Of a DNA stretch of 64,000 nt, positions 35,170 through 41,791 are shown piece by piece; the stretch's first letter is position 1, and each line of letters starts with the position of its first letter. The notes beneath the pieces were generated by a model. The model was not told where the DNA came from and made no database searches. It saw only the letters and a program-made list of their open reading frames with translations. Source of the DNA: Nocardioides abyssi (GTDB lineage Bacteria > Actinomycetota > Actinomycetes > Propionibacteriales > Nocardioidaceae); NCBI RefSeq assembly GCF_030412915.1, contig NZ_JAUHJR010000003.1, positions 331,607-395,606 on the forward strand, given 5' to 3'. The translations under genes and the position numbers were made by a program.

Positions 35170-36247
35170 CGACGGCGCTCCTCGCCGGGCCGGCGTCGAC
35201 GTGGTCGGCGTACTGCTTCTGGTCGCCGACGGCGTCGATGCCGCCCTGGTCGAGCAGGAAGCCCGCGGTGGTGAGCAGGTCCTTCGGGAAGGAGCCGGAG
35301 AGGTAGTCGACCTGCTCCTGCGCGCTGAGGTAGGACAGCCCGCCGAACTGCTTCTCGGCGTCGGCGGGGTCGATGCCGAGCACCACCGCGACCGACTCGG
35401 CGGCCGTGGCCGGGTCGTCCTTGATCAGCCCGACGGCGTGGTCCTGGACCCTGGCCCACTGGGCCATGAACTCCGGGTTCTCCGCCAGGAACGCCTTGTC
35501 CGCGGTCCCGACGTCGAACGTCGGGCGCCCGGCCTTCGCGGTGTCGGCGCTGGAGAGGATGCGCGTGCCGCCGTCCTCGAGCAGCTGGCTCTGCACCGGG
35601 TCCCAGACCCAGGCGGCGTCGATCTGGTCGCCCTGCCAGGCGCCGGGCATCTTCTCGGGGTCGAGGTTGATCACCTCGACGTCGGTGGCCGGGTCCAGGC
35701 CCGCCTCGTCGAGCGCCTGGAGCAGCGAGTAGTGAGCGGTGCTGCTGAACGGCACCCCGATCTTCCCGCCCTCCAGGTCGGCGATGTCGGTGACCTCGGG
35801 GTCACGGGCGACGAGCGACTCGGCCTCGCCGATGACGTCGTGGATCCAGACGACCGCGAGGTCGACGTCGCGCACGACCGGCTCGGAGGAGGCGATCGTG
35901 GCCGGGGACGAACCCATCAGGCCGAGGTCGACGTCGCCGGAGCCGTAGTACTTCACCACGTCGCCGCCCGAGGCCGCCTGGACCCACGAGATGTCCGCGT
36001 TGGGCAGGCAGGCCTCGAGCAGGCCGAGGTCCTTGACGACCAGGTCGGCGTTGGGGATCGCCTGCCACGCGATGCGCGCGGTCGTGGTCACCGACTCGTC
36101 GGGCTCCCACGGGCAGGCCGAGACCTCGGCCGCGTCGGTCTCGGTGGTGGCGCTGCTGCTGCGCCCGGACTCCACGCAGCCGGTCAGGGACAGGGCCAGG
36201 CCGGTCGCGGCCAGGGCTGCGGCGGGCCGCGTCAGTCGTGTCTTCAC
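35162..36247 (-). CDS. ABC transporter substrate-binding lipoprotein, taurine/sulfonate type
   Basis: A 361-residue periplasmic-type binding protein anchored as a lipoprotein: signal MKTRLTRPAAALAATGLALS and lipobox LTGC. The mature part has family features of TauA/SsuA/NrtA proteins, including IAWQAIPNADLVVKDLGLLEACLP, VDLGLMGSSPAT and IGVPFSSTAHYSLLQALDEAGLD. The ligand could be taurine, another sulfonate or a related small molecule. GTG 36247 has a strong GGAGGAG at a good distance. It lies 31 nt after the permease gene. Confidence 0.88.
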   Translation of the reverse strand: MKTRLTRPAAALAATGLALSLTGCVESGRSSSATTETDAAEVSACPWEPDESVTTTARIAWQAIPNADLVVKDLGLLEACLPNADISWVQAASGGDVVKYYGSGDVDLGLMGSSPATIASSEPVVRDVDLAVVWIHDVIGEAESLVARDPEVTDIADLEGGKIGVPFSSTAHYSLLQALDEAGLDPATDVEVINLDPEKMPGAWQGDQIDAAWVWDPVQSQLLEDGGTRILSSADTAKAGRPTFDVGTADKAFLAENPEFMAQWARVQDHAVGLIKDDPATAAESVAVVLGIDPADAEKQFGGLSYLSAQEQVDYLSGSFPKDLLTTAGFLLDQGGIDAVGDQKQYADHVDAGPARSAVGG

Positions 36248-36278
36248 AGGTTCTCCTCCATGCGGCCGTGCGGCCGGT

Positions 36279-37175
36279 TCACGCCTTGCCCCGCCACGGG
36301 ACAAGGGACTTCTCCAGGGACTTCAACCCGAGGTCGAGAGCGATGGCCGCGAGGCCGATCACGAGGATGGAGGCAATGACCAGCGGCGTCCGCAGCTGCT
36401 CGCCCGCCAGGTAGGCCAGCCCGCCGATACCGGGGATGCCGTTGGCGATCTCCGCGGCCACGACCGTGGTCCACGCGAAGCCGGTCGCGACCCGGATGCC
36501 GGTCAGCACCTCCGGCAGGGTCGCCGGCAGGACCACCGCGGTCAGGGTCTGCCGGCGCGAGGCGCCCAGGGAACGCACCGCGTTGACCTGGTCCTCGCGG
36601 ACGCCGCGCACCCCGCTGATCGTCGCCATCGCGACCGGCGGGAAGGCTGCGAGGAACAGCAGCCAGATCTTGGAGGTGTCGCCGATCCCGAACCAGACGA
36701 TGAGCAGGCCGATGTAGGCCAGCGGCGGGAGCGAGCGCAGGAAGTTCAGGTACGGCTCCAGCACCACGCCGAGCCAGGTCGTGCCCATCAGCAGGCCGAG
36801 CGGCACCCCGAGCAGCACTCCCCCGCCGACGCCGATCGCGATCCGCTGCAGGCTGGCGAGCAGGTGCTCCCACAGGTAGTAGTTCTGCTCGCCGCGCACG
36901 ATCCGCTCCGAGCCCGCGCTGACCGGGTGGTCGGTGTTGGCGCGCACGAACGCGTCCCACACGTCACCAGGCGGCGGCAGGTAGAGCGGCCGGACCAGCC
37001 CGGTGCGGGTGACCAGCCACCAGCCCAGGAGCAGCACCGACAGCGAGCCGGCGTGGATCGCGAGCCGCTGCAGGCGCGTACGCCGCCGGGCGGCCCGCTC
37101 CGCGCGGCGCGGGTCGGTGGTGGTCCCGCGGCGCAGGGCGGCGGGGGTGGTCGAGGCAGCCTCGAGCAGGGCCAT
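36279..37175 (-). CDS. ABC transporter permease, nitrate/sulfonate/taurine type
   Basis: A 298-residue SsuC/TauC-type permease with about six membrane helices from residue 42 onward. The EAA-loop region NAVRSLGASRRQTLTAVVLPATLPEVLTG (about 195-225) contacts the ATPase. A 38-residue Arg/Ala-rich N-terminal extension precedes the first helix. GGAGGAG lies before ATG 37175. It is the first gene of a three-gene import operon, with a palindrome and -10-like element upstream. Confidence 0.9.
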   Translation of the reverse strand: MALLEAASTTPAALRRGTTTDPRRAERAARRRTRLQRLAIHAGSLSVLLLGWWLVTRTGLVRPLYLPPPGDVWDAFVRANTDHPVSAGSERIVRGEQNYYLWEHLLASLQRIAIGVGGGVLLGVPLGLLMGTTWLGVVLEPYLNFLRSLPPLAYIGLLIVWFGIGDTSKIWLLFLAAFPPVAMATISGVRGVREDQVNAVRSLGASRRQTLTAVVLPATLPEVLTGIRVATGFAWTTVVAAEIANGIPGIGGLAYLAGEQLRTPLVIASILVIGLAAIALDLGLKSLEKSLVPWRGKA

Positions 37176-37237
37176 GGCGCGGTGGCTCCTCCGGACAGGA
37201 CGGACGTCGGACGCGCACCCCCGATGGTGCGGAACCG

Positions 37238-37261
37238 ATCTAACCACATCGACTCAGTCGA
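37238..37261 (-). promoter_or_regulatory. Candidate promoter and operator of the ABC operon
   Basis: TTAGAT (minus strand, 37238-37243) is a plausible -10. Next to it, 37249-37261 is TCGACT-C-AGTCGA, a perfect 6-bp inverted repeat about one base, well placed for repressor binding. From here to 37359 I see nothing else. Confidence 0.45.
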
Positions 37262-37359
37262 CTTACACGGGCAACCACATCTCGGACCAGTCGGCGCGTC
37301 GCGCGCCGCCGGGAGGAGCGCCCGGGTCCCGGACTTCCCGGGCCGGGCTCAGGCCGGGC

Positions 37360-37656
37360 TCAGGCCGTCCAGCCGAGGAACGCCCCGCCGGCGTTGACCA
37401 GCACGAACCACCCCACCAGCACCGCGGCGCCGAGCCACGGCAGGCGGTCGGGGTGCGGGGTCCACCACGCGCAGGCCAGCACGAACGACGCGAGCCACAC
37501 CAGCATCAGCCCGACGACGCCCCACCACGGCGCGACGAGCCCGCTGGCGGCGTACGGGAAGAACGCGGTGGCGACCAGCCCCATCCCGATGAACGGGCGG
37601 GGCGAGATGGCGCGGGGGTTGTGCGGGCGGACCTTGCGACGACGCGAGAGATCCAA
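37360..37656 (-). CDS. Small membrane protein, unknown function
   Basis: A 98-residue protein with a basic N-terminus (DLSRRRKVRPHN) and three hydrophobic stretches ending in GAAVLVGWFVLVNAGGAF. I place the start at TTG 37656, three nt after the stop of the upstream gene, because it gives a typical short basic tail; an internal ATG near residue 25 is the other option. The product is a conserved-looking but unnamed membrane protein. It is probably co-transcribed with the 78-residue protein upstream. Confidence 0.55.
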   Translation of the reverse strand: MDLSRRRKVRPHNPRAISPRPFIGMGLVATAFFPYAASGLVAPWWGVVGLMLVWLASFVLACAWWTPHPDRLPWLGAAVLVGWFVLVNAGGAFLGWTA

Positions 37657-37658
37657 GC

Positions 37659-37895
37659 TCAGGCCCCGGGCTCGGCGGGCGGCTCGGTGGGCGGCTCGGC
37701 CGACGGGTCGGCGTCGTCGTTCCATTCGGGGTCGTTGTCCCAGGCCTCGTTGCGCTCCTGGGTCTTCTCCAGCGCACGCTCGGCCTCGGCGGCCGACGGG
37801 TAGGGACCGAGCCGGTGCCGGCTGGGACAGAGGTTGTCCCTGGTCTCGACGCGGTGGTGCTTGACGCAGAACCAGTACTCCTCGGGCTCGCTCAT
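37659..37895 (-). CDS. Small hypothetical protein with Cys/His motif
   Basis: A 78-residue acidic protein. The N-terminal half, YWFCVKHHRVETRDNLCPSRHRLGPY, holds two Cys and several His residues and could bind one zinc. It is followed by a helix rich in Glu/Arg (EAERALEKTQERN) and a Pro/Glu-rich tail. Such short proteins are common in actinobacteria and have no assigned role. A TACCTT element 6 nt before ATG 37895 suggests a leaderless mRNA. Confidence 0.7.
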   Translation of the reverse strand: MSEPEEYWFCVKHHRVETRDNLCPSRHRLGPYPSAAEAERALEKTQERNEAWDNDPEWNDDADPSAEPPTEPPAEPGA

Positions 37896-37901
37896 GGCCC
37901 G

Positions 37902-37907
37902 AAGGTA
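37902..37907 (-). promoter_or_regulatory. -10 element for small Cys/His protein gene
   Basis: TACCTT, 6 nt before ATG 37895; leaderless arrangement. Confidence 0.45.
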
Positions 37908-37917
37908 CCCGCGCGGC

Positions 37918-38370
37918 TCAGGTCAGGTCGTCGTACGACGCCTGGCCGGTCTCGGCGAGCCGCCGCTCCACCCGCAGCACCGCCACCTCGTGCTCGGGGT
38001 CGCCGCTCATCGCCGCGGCCAGCCGCAGGTGGGGCAGCGCCTCGACCAGCCGGGCCTGCCGCTCCAGCGCGCGGCCGAGGGCGTGGCGGGCCCAGTCGTC
38101 GTCGGGGTTCTCGCTCACCAACGAGGCGAGCTCCTCCTCGGCCCGACCGAGCTGGGCGCGCAGCAGGTACGCCCACGCCCGCAGCGACCGCAGGCCGGTG
38201 TTGCCCGGCTCCTGCGCCAGCGCCGGCTCGATCACCGAGAGCGCCTCCACCGGCGCGCGGCGCGCGAGCAGGTCGTGGGCGGTGCGGTACGCCGACTCGT
38301 GCCCCCGCTGCCCCGGGAAGACCAGCGGTGGCGCCTTCAGCTCAGCCGGCTCCTGGTTCGACTCCTCCAT
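37918..38370 (-). CDS. Tetratricopeptide repeat protein
   Basis: A 150-residue soluble protein with about three TPR-like helix pairs: SAYRTAHDLLARRAPVEAL, LRSLRAWAYLLRAQLGRAEEEL, and DDWARHALGRALERQARLVEALP. TPRs mediate protein contacts, and no partner is indicated. ATG 38370 has TAGGTT 7 nt upstream, consistent with a leaderless mRNA. It is divergent from the RNase P RNA gene. Confidence 0.82.
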   Translation of the reverse strand: MEESNQEPAELKAPPLVFPGQRGHESAYRTAHDLLARRAPVEALSVIEPALAQEPGNTGLRSLRAWAYLLRAQLGRAEEELASLVSENPDDDWARHALGRALERQARLVEALPHLRLAAAMSGDPEHEVAVLRVERRLAETGQASYDDLT

Positions 38371-38377
38371 GCCGTCC

Positions 38378-38383
38378 AACCTA
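38378..38383 (-). promoter_or_regulatory. -10 element for TPR protein gene
   Basis: TAGGTT, 7 nt before ATG 38370, in the short gap divergent from rnpB. Confidence 0.45.
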
Positions 38384-38426
38384 CGACGCGTGCGGGGGCC
38401 GCCGGGACTGTGCGATCCTTGCCGTG

Positions 38427-38830
38427 CGGATGGGCTGGCCGGGCGACCGCGGCGCACCTCCGGGTGCGGCGAGGAAGGTCCGGGCTCCACAGGGCAGGGT
38501 GGTGGGTAACACCCACCCGGGGTGACCCGCGGGAAAGTGCCACAGAGAACAGACCGCCACCCGGCTCCGGCCGGGCGGCAAGGGTGAAACGGTGGTGCAA
38601 GAGACCACCAGCGACCCGGGCGACCGGGCCGGCTCGGCAAACCCCACCCGGAGCAAGGTCAAGAAGTCGCGGGTCCGCCCGCGACGCGTGCACGTCCGAG
38701 GGCTGCCCGCCCGAGTGCACGGGTAGACCGCTGGAGGGCGTCGGCAACGGCGCTCGTAGATGGATGGTCGCCCCCCGACGCCCCGCGAGGGGCCCGGGGA
38801 CAGAACCCGGCCTACAGGCCAGCCCGTCCG
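38427..38830 (+). ncRNA. rnpB: RNase P RNA, bacterial type A
   Basis: Catalytic RNA of ribonuclease P, which trims tRNA 5' ends. Universal motifs occur in order: GAGGAAGGTCCGGGCTCC (CR-I, about 38469), AGGGTGAAAC with GGTGGTGCAAGAGACCACC (CR-II/III area, about 38580-38607), GAGCAAGG (about 38652), GATGGATGGTCGCC (CR-IV side, about 38758), and ACAGAACCCGGCCTAC (CR-V, about 38799). The ends pair as helix P1: CGGATGGGCTGGCC at 38427-38440 with GGCCAGCCCGTCCG at 38817-38830. The length, about 404 nt, fits actinobacterial type A RNA. Several apparent reading frames across it are not genes. Confidence 0.96.
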
Positions 38831-38854
38831 CACCAAGCACCCGGCACCACCGCT

Positions 38855-38932
38855 CGTCGAGCAGCGAGCGCCAGCCGGTGGGTTGAGGAAGGCGCGCAGC
38901 GCCTGTCTCGAAACCCGAGCGTCGACGAGACC
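38855..38932. repeat. Nested REP-like palindromic elements downstream of rnpB
   Basis: An outer imperfect palindrome (left part GTCGAGCAGCGAGCG from 38856, right part GAGCGTCGACGAGACC to 38932) is interrupted by a complete element of a second type, from GGTTGAGG (38881) to TCTCGAAACC (38915). Both types recur at 55.5-56.0 kb. No coding sequence is present. Confidence 0.75.
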
Positions 38933-38965
38933 CCTGGCAGCCGAGCTGGGGCCCGCGGGCACCTG

Positions 38966-39037
38966 CTACTTCCCGATGACCCAGTGGTTGCGGAACCAGT
39001 CGGTCTTGTAGGTCCGGCAGGAGGAAGTGCTCCACGT
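38966..39037 (-). pseudogene. Possible C-terminal gene remnant
   Basis: A short frame ending at the TAG 38966-38968 reads SCRTYKTDWFRNHWVIGK at its end. This looks like natural protein sequence, with aromatic and charged residues unlike GC-driven nonsense, but an in-frame stop lies a few codons upstream and there is no start. It could be the tail of a decayed gene between rnpB and the carotenoid oxygenase gene. Very uncertain. Confidence 0.25.
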
Positions 39038-39093
39038 CCAGGACCCTCACCATTGCCCCGGGTCGGCGTCGGTCGCGACCTCGTCGAGCGAGC

Positions 39094-40446
39094 TCAGGCG
39101 AGGGCTGAGTCGGGGATCCAGTTGCCGTGGAAGCCCTGCGGCACCCTGGTCGGCAGGTGGATCGTGGCCACCGGGTGCCCGAAGTCGTGGGCGTCGACGA
39201 TCACCAGGTCGCTGGCGTCGCGCGCCGCGTCGTACACGTAGCCCATCAGCCAGCCGTCGTCCTCGCCGGCCGCGCCGCCGGCCGGGACGAAGACCATCTC
39301 GCTGGCGATGCGGCCCGGGCCCAGGTCCACCTCGGCGGTGGTGCCGCCGAGGAGGTCGTGCTTGCGCACGGCTGTCCGCGGGTCGTCGCCGAGGCCGCCC
39401 AGGTCGCGCACCGAGGGCACGCCGATCGTGTAGCCGTAGCGGTGGGGGCGACCGGTGAGCCGCTCGTCCCCGCGGGGGAACTCGGTGCCGCGATCGTCGA
39501 TCGTCTCGGTGAGGACCGTGCGTGCCTGCGGGTCGATCGTCCAGCGCTCCAGGCGGGGGCGGTCGGAGAGGGGCTCGGCGTCCTCGGCGAAGGCATGGGC
39601 GTGCACCACCAGGTCGATGACCACGCGGTCACCGTCGTCGTAGGCGTTGAGCGGGTGGTAGACGAAGCACGGCTCGACGTCGACCCACACGACGTCGGAC
39701 GCGGTGCCGGCCCGGGGCAGGAGCCCGACCCGGGCCCCGTTGTCGGGGCGCCAGCGGAAGGGCAGGGCGACGCCCTGGAGGGCGAGCTCCAGGTCGAAGA
39801 GCACCGGCAGGTCGAAGAGGACGACCCGGGTGGCGGTCAGGCCCATGTCGTGGAGCATGACCGGAGCCGGGAGGGCGATGTCGACCGTGCTGAGCAGGTC
39901 ACCAGCGGAACTGATCACGTGGTAGCGCAACGCGGGGTCGTCGAAGCCGTAGCTCATCACGTGCATCTCCCCGGTGCTCGGGTCGACCTTGGGGTGGGCG
40001 TTGATCCCGGCAGGAAGGGGGCCGCCAAAGTTGCGCGTGGCGACCGTCTCCAGGTCGCAGGTCAGCTCGTAGGGCAGCGACCCCTCGGTCACGGCCAGGA
40101 TCCGGCTGGCGTGGGCGAACACGTTGGTGTTGCCCGAGCCGGGGTACCAGCCGCCGTCCGCGTGGGGCACCGGGGGCTCACCGAGGTGCGCGCTGGCCTC
40201 GGGGCCACGCACCCAGCGGTTGCGGTACCAGCGCGGCCGGCCGCCGTGCAGGTCGACGCCGTGCACCATCCCGTCGCCCGCGAACCAGTGGTAGGTGTCG
40301 GCCTGCGCCGCGAACGGGTTGGGCCCGGTGCGGATGTACCTGCCGGCGAGGTCCGGCGGCACCGCGCCGGTGACCTCCAGGTCCGTGGCGGTCACCTCGG
40401 TGGCCACGGGCGCGAAGTTGCCCTCGAGGTACGTCGCTGCAGTCAT
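39094..40446 (-). CDS. Carotenoid oxygenase family protein
   Basis: A 450-residue non-heme iron dioxygenase of the carotenoid/lignostilbene cleavage family. Four His should ligate iron: candidates are in GINAHPKVD, MLHDMGLT, VVHAHAF and QGFHGNW. The N-terminus, LEGNFAPVATEV, followed by GAVPPDLAGRYIRTGPNP, is the classic family start. No carotenoid synthesis gene is nearby, so the substrate (carotenoid, apocarotenoid or stilbene) is open. GGGAG lies before ATG 40446, and a good promoter with an internal dyad lies upstream. Confidence 0.92.
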   Translation of the reverse strand: MTAATYLEGNFAPVATEVTATDLEVTGAVPPDLAGRYIRTGPNPFAAQADTYHWFAGDGMVHGVDLHGGRPRWYRNRWVRGPEASAHLGEPPVPHADGGWYPGSGNTNVFAHASRILAVTEGSLPYELTCDLETVATRNFGGPLPAGINAHPKVDPSTGEMHVMSYGFDDPALRYHVISSAGDLLSTVDIALPAPVMLHDMGLTATRVVLFDLPVLFDLELALQGVALPFRWRPDNGARVGLLPRAGTASDVVWVDVEPCFVYHPLNAYDDGDRVVIDLVVHAHAFAEDAEPLSDRPRLERWTIDPQARTVLTETIDDRGTEFPRGDERLTGRPHRYGYTIGVPSVRDLGGLGDDPRTAVRKHDLLGGTTAEVDLGPGRIASEMVFVPAGGAAGEDDGWLMGYVYDAARDASDLVIVDAHDFGHPVATIHLPTRVPQGFHGNWIPDSALA

Positions 40447-40486
40447 CGTCTGCTCCCTGGCATCGGGCCGCCGAGTCGGCCCCACC

Positions 40487-40515
40487 ACTAGACACCCGCA
40501 CGCGGGACGCGTCAA
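40487..40515 (-). promoter_or_regulatory. Promoter with internal dyad for carotenoid oxygenase
   Basis: On the minus strand, -35 TTGACG (40510-40515) and -10 TCTAGT (40487-40492) are separated by exactly 17 nt. The spacer contains CCCGC-GT-GCGGG (40495-40506), an inverted repeat suited to a repressor that would block polymerase. Confidence 0.6.
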
Positions 40516-40563
40516 TGACGACACCGACGACCGGCCGACGAGCCGCGCGACAGGTGCCGTCCG

Positions 40564-40569
40564 TAGGCT
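40564..40569 (+). promoter_or_regulatory. -10 element for 66-residue protein gene
   Basis: TAGGCT, 6 nt before ATG 40576; leaderless arrangement. Confidence 0.45.
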
Positions 40570-40575
40570 CGCGGC

Positions 40576-40776
40576 ATGACCGAACGCCGACTCGTCCTGG
40601 TCCGCATCACCGCCCCCGAGATGCCGACGGCGGGCACCGCGACGGCCTTCGAGCTGCCCGACAGCGTGCTGACGATGCTCGACGAGGGCTGGCAGGTGGT
40701 CAACCACACCACCGGCTTCCCGGACCTCTCCGGCGACATGGTGGTCTCGCTCTACTGCGAGCGCAGCGCCGCCTGA
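40576..40776 (+). CDS. Small hypothetical protein
   Basis: A 66-residue protein, MTERRLVLVRITAPEMP followed by a likely helix and LSGDMVVSLYCERSAA. No signal peptide or membrane helix is seen. Codon use (GC-rich third positions) and the leaderless -10 arrangement support a real gene. No family recognised. It is convergent with the MBL-fold gene with 4 nt between stops. Confidence 0.6.
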   Translation: MTERRLVLVRITAPEMPTAGTATAFELPDSVLTMLDEGWQVVNHTTGFPDLSGDMVVSLYCERSAA

Positions 40777-40780
40777 CGCC

Positions 40781-41722
40781 TCAGCCGGGCAGGCCCGACC
40801 AGGGGTCCTCGCGCCGCCACAGGGTCGGCAGGTGCACGGTGACGCCGTCGGCGGTGGCGAGCCGGTCGAGGGTGCGGATGCTGGCGTCGAGGTCGTCGCC
40901 GGCGTAGGGCAGCGCCCGCAGCGGCTTGTCCAGCGGCCGGAAGAAGTCGTCCCAGTGGGTCAGCACGACCCGGCGGGCGCCGACGGCGCGCACGGTGTGC
41001 TCCCAGTACGCCTCGAGGTACGGCTCCGGCTGCACGCCGAGCTGCCCCACGCCGAGGTAGACGACATCGGCGCGCTGCCCGTCGAGCGACCCGGCGACGT
41101 ACCCGGCGCTCCCCTGCACCAGCGCGGTCCGGCCGCTCGGGTCGTGGGTGAGCAGGATCGACCACGCCTCGCCGCAGCGGTACGCCGCGGTGCGGGCCGG
41201 CGGCACGACGGGTGCGTCGATGGTGCCCGGGTAGCGGTCCGGCGGGCAGTGGGCCGATGCCGTGAAGGCCAGCGTGAACGAGCCACAGGTGAGCGCCTCG
41301 CCCGACGCCATCACCCGGATCCGGTCGTCGGGCAGCCCCGCGCCGCGGCCGAGGTTCTCCGTGGAGGTGCCGCCGACGAGCACCGCGCCCGTGCGGTCGG
41401 CGACCACGGCGGAGTCGAGGGCGTGGTCGTAGTGGCTGTGCACCGGCACGACCGCCTCGAGACCGGTCACCCCCGCGTCGCCGAGCGCGCGGGACAGCGC
41501 GGCGTCGATCCGCTCGGGCGACGGCGCGATCCGGCCGACCCCCACCTGCACCAGCCCGGGCCGGGAGAAGAACCCGTCGGTCATCACCGCCGACTCCCCG
41601 TCGGAGACCAGCAGCGTCGAGACGCCGAGGAAGGTCACCCCGAGGGCCCCCTCCTGCGCCGGGGGCACGTCGTGCCGTGAGGCGTGTCGGCGCAGGTCGG
41701 GTCGTCCGGGCTTGAGGCGCAC
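40781..41722 (-). CDS. MBL fold metallo-hydrolase
   Basis: A 313-residue metallo-beta-lactamase-fold hydrolase. VPVHSHYDHALD carries the HxHxDH zinc site; LTHWDDF near residue 255 likely provides another ligand. The N-terminus GVTFLGVSTLLVSDGESAVMTDGFFSRP fits the group of small-substrate MBL proteins related to UlaG. The substrate is unknown. GTG 41722 has TAGCGT 6 nt upstream, so a leaderless mRNA is expected. It is divergent from the beta-propeller gene. Confidence 0.86.
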   Translation of the reverse strand: MRLKPGRPDLRRHASRHDVPPAQEGALGVTFLGVSTLLVSDGESAVMTDGFFSRPGLVQVGVGRIAPSPERIDAALSRALGDAGVTGLEAVVPVHSHYDHALDSAVVADRTGAVLVGGTSTENLGRGAGLPDDRIRVMASGEALTCGSFTLAFTASAHCPPDRYPGTIDAPVVPPARTAAYRCGEAWSILLTHDPSGRTALVQGSAGYVAGSLDGQRADVVYLGVGQLGVQPEPYLEAYWEHTVRAVGARRVVLTHWDDFFRPLDKPLRALPYAGDDLDASIRTLDRLATADGVTVHLPTLWRREDPWSGLPG

Positions 41723-41728
41723 GCCGGC

Positions 41729-41734
41729 ACGCTA
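41729..41734 (-). promoter_or_regulatory. -10 element for MBL-fold gene
   Basis: TAGCGT, 6 nt before GTG 41722; leaderless arrangement. Confidence 0.45.
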
Positions 41735-41791
41735 GCCGCCGGACGGTCCGCGCGGACGGAACCCGGGATCGCCCCGTCGCGTCTACCCGGG

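Noticed and set aside
38400-39050. Overlapping long reading frames across 38.3-39.0 kb on both strands
   Set aside because: The sequence holds all conserved motifs of RNase P RNA with paired ends, so the frames are chance products of high GC content.
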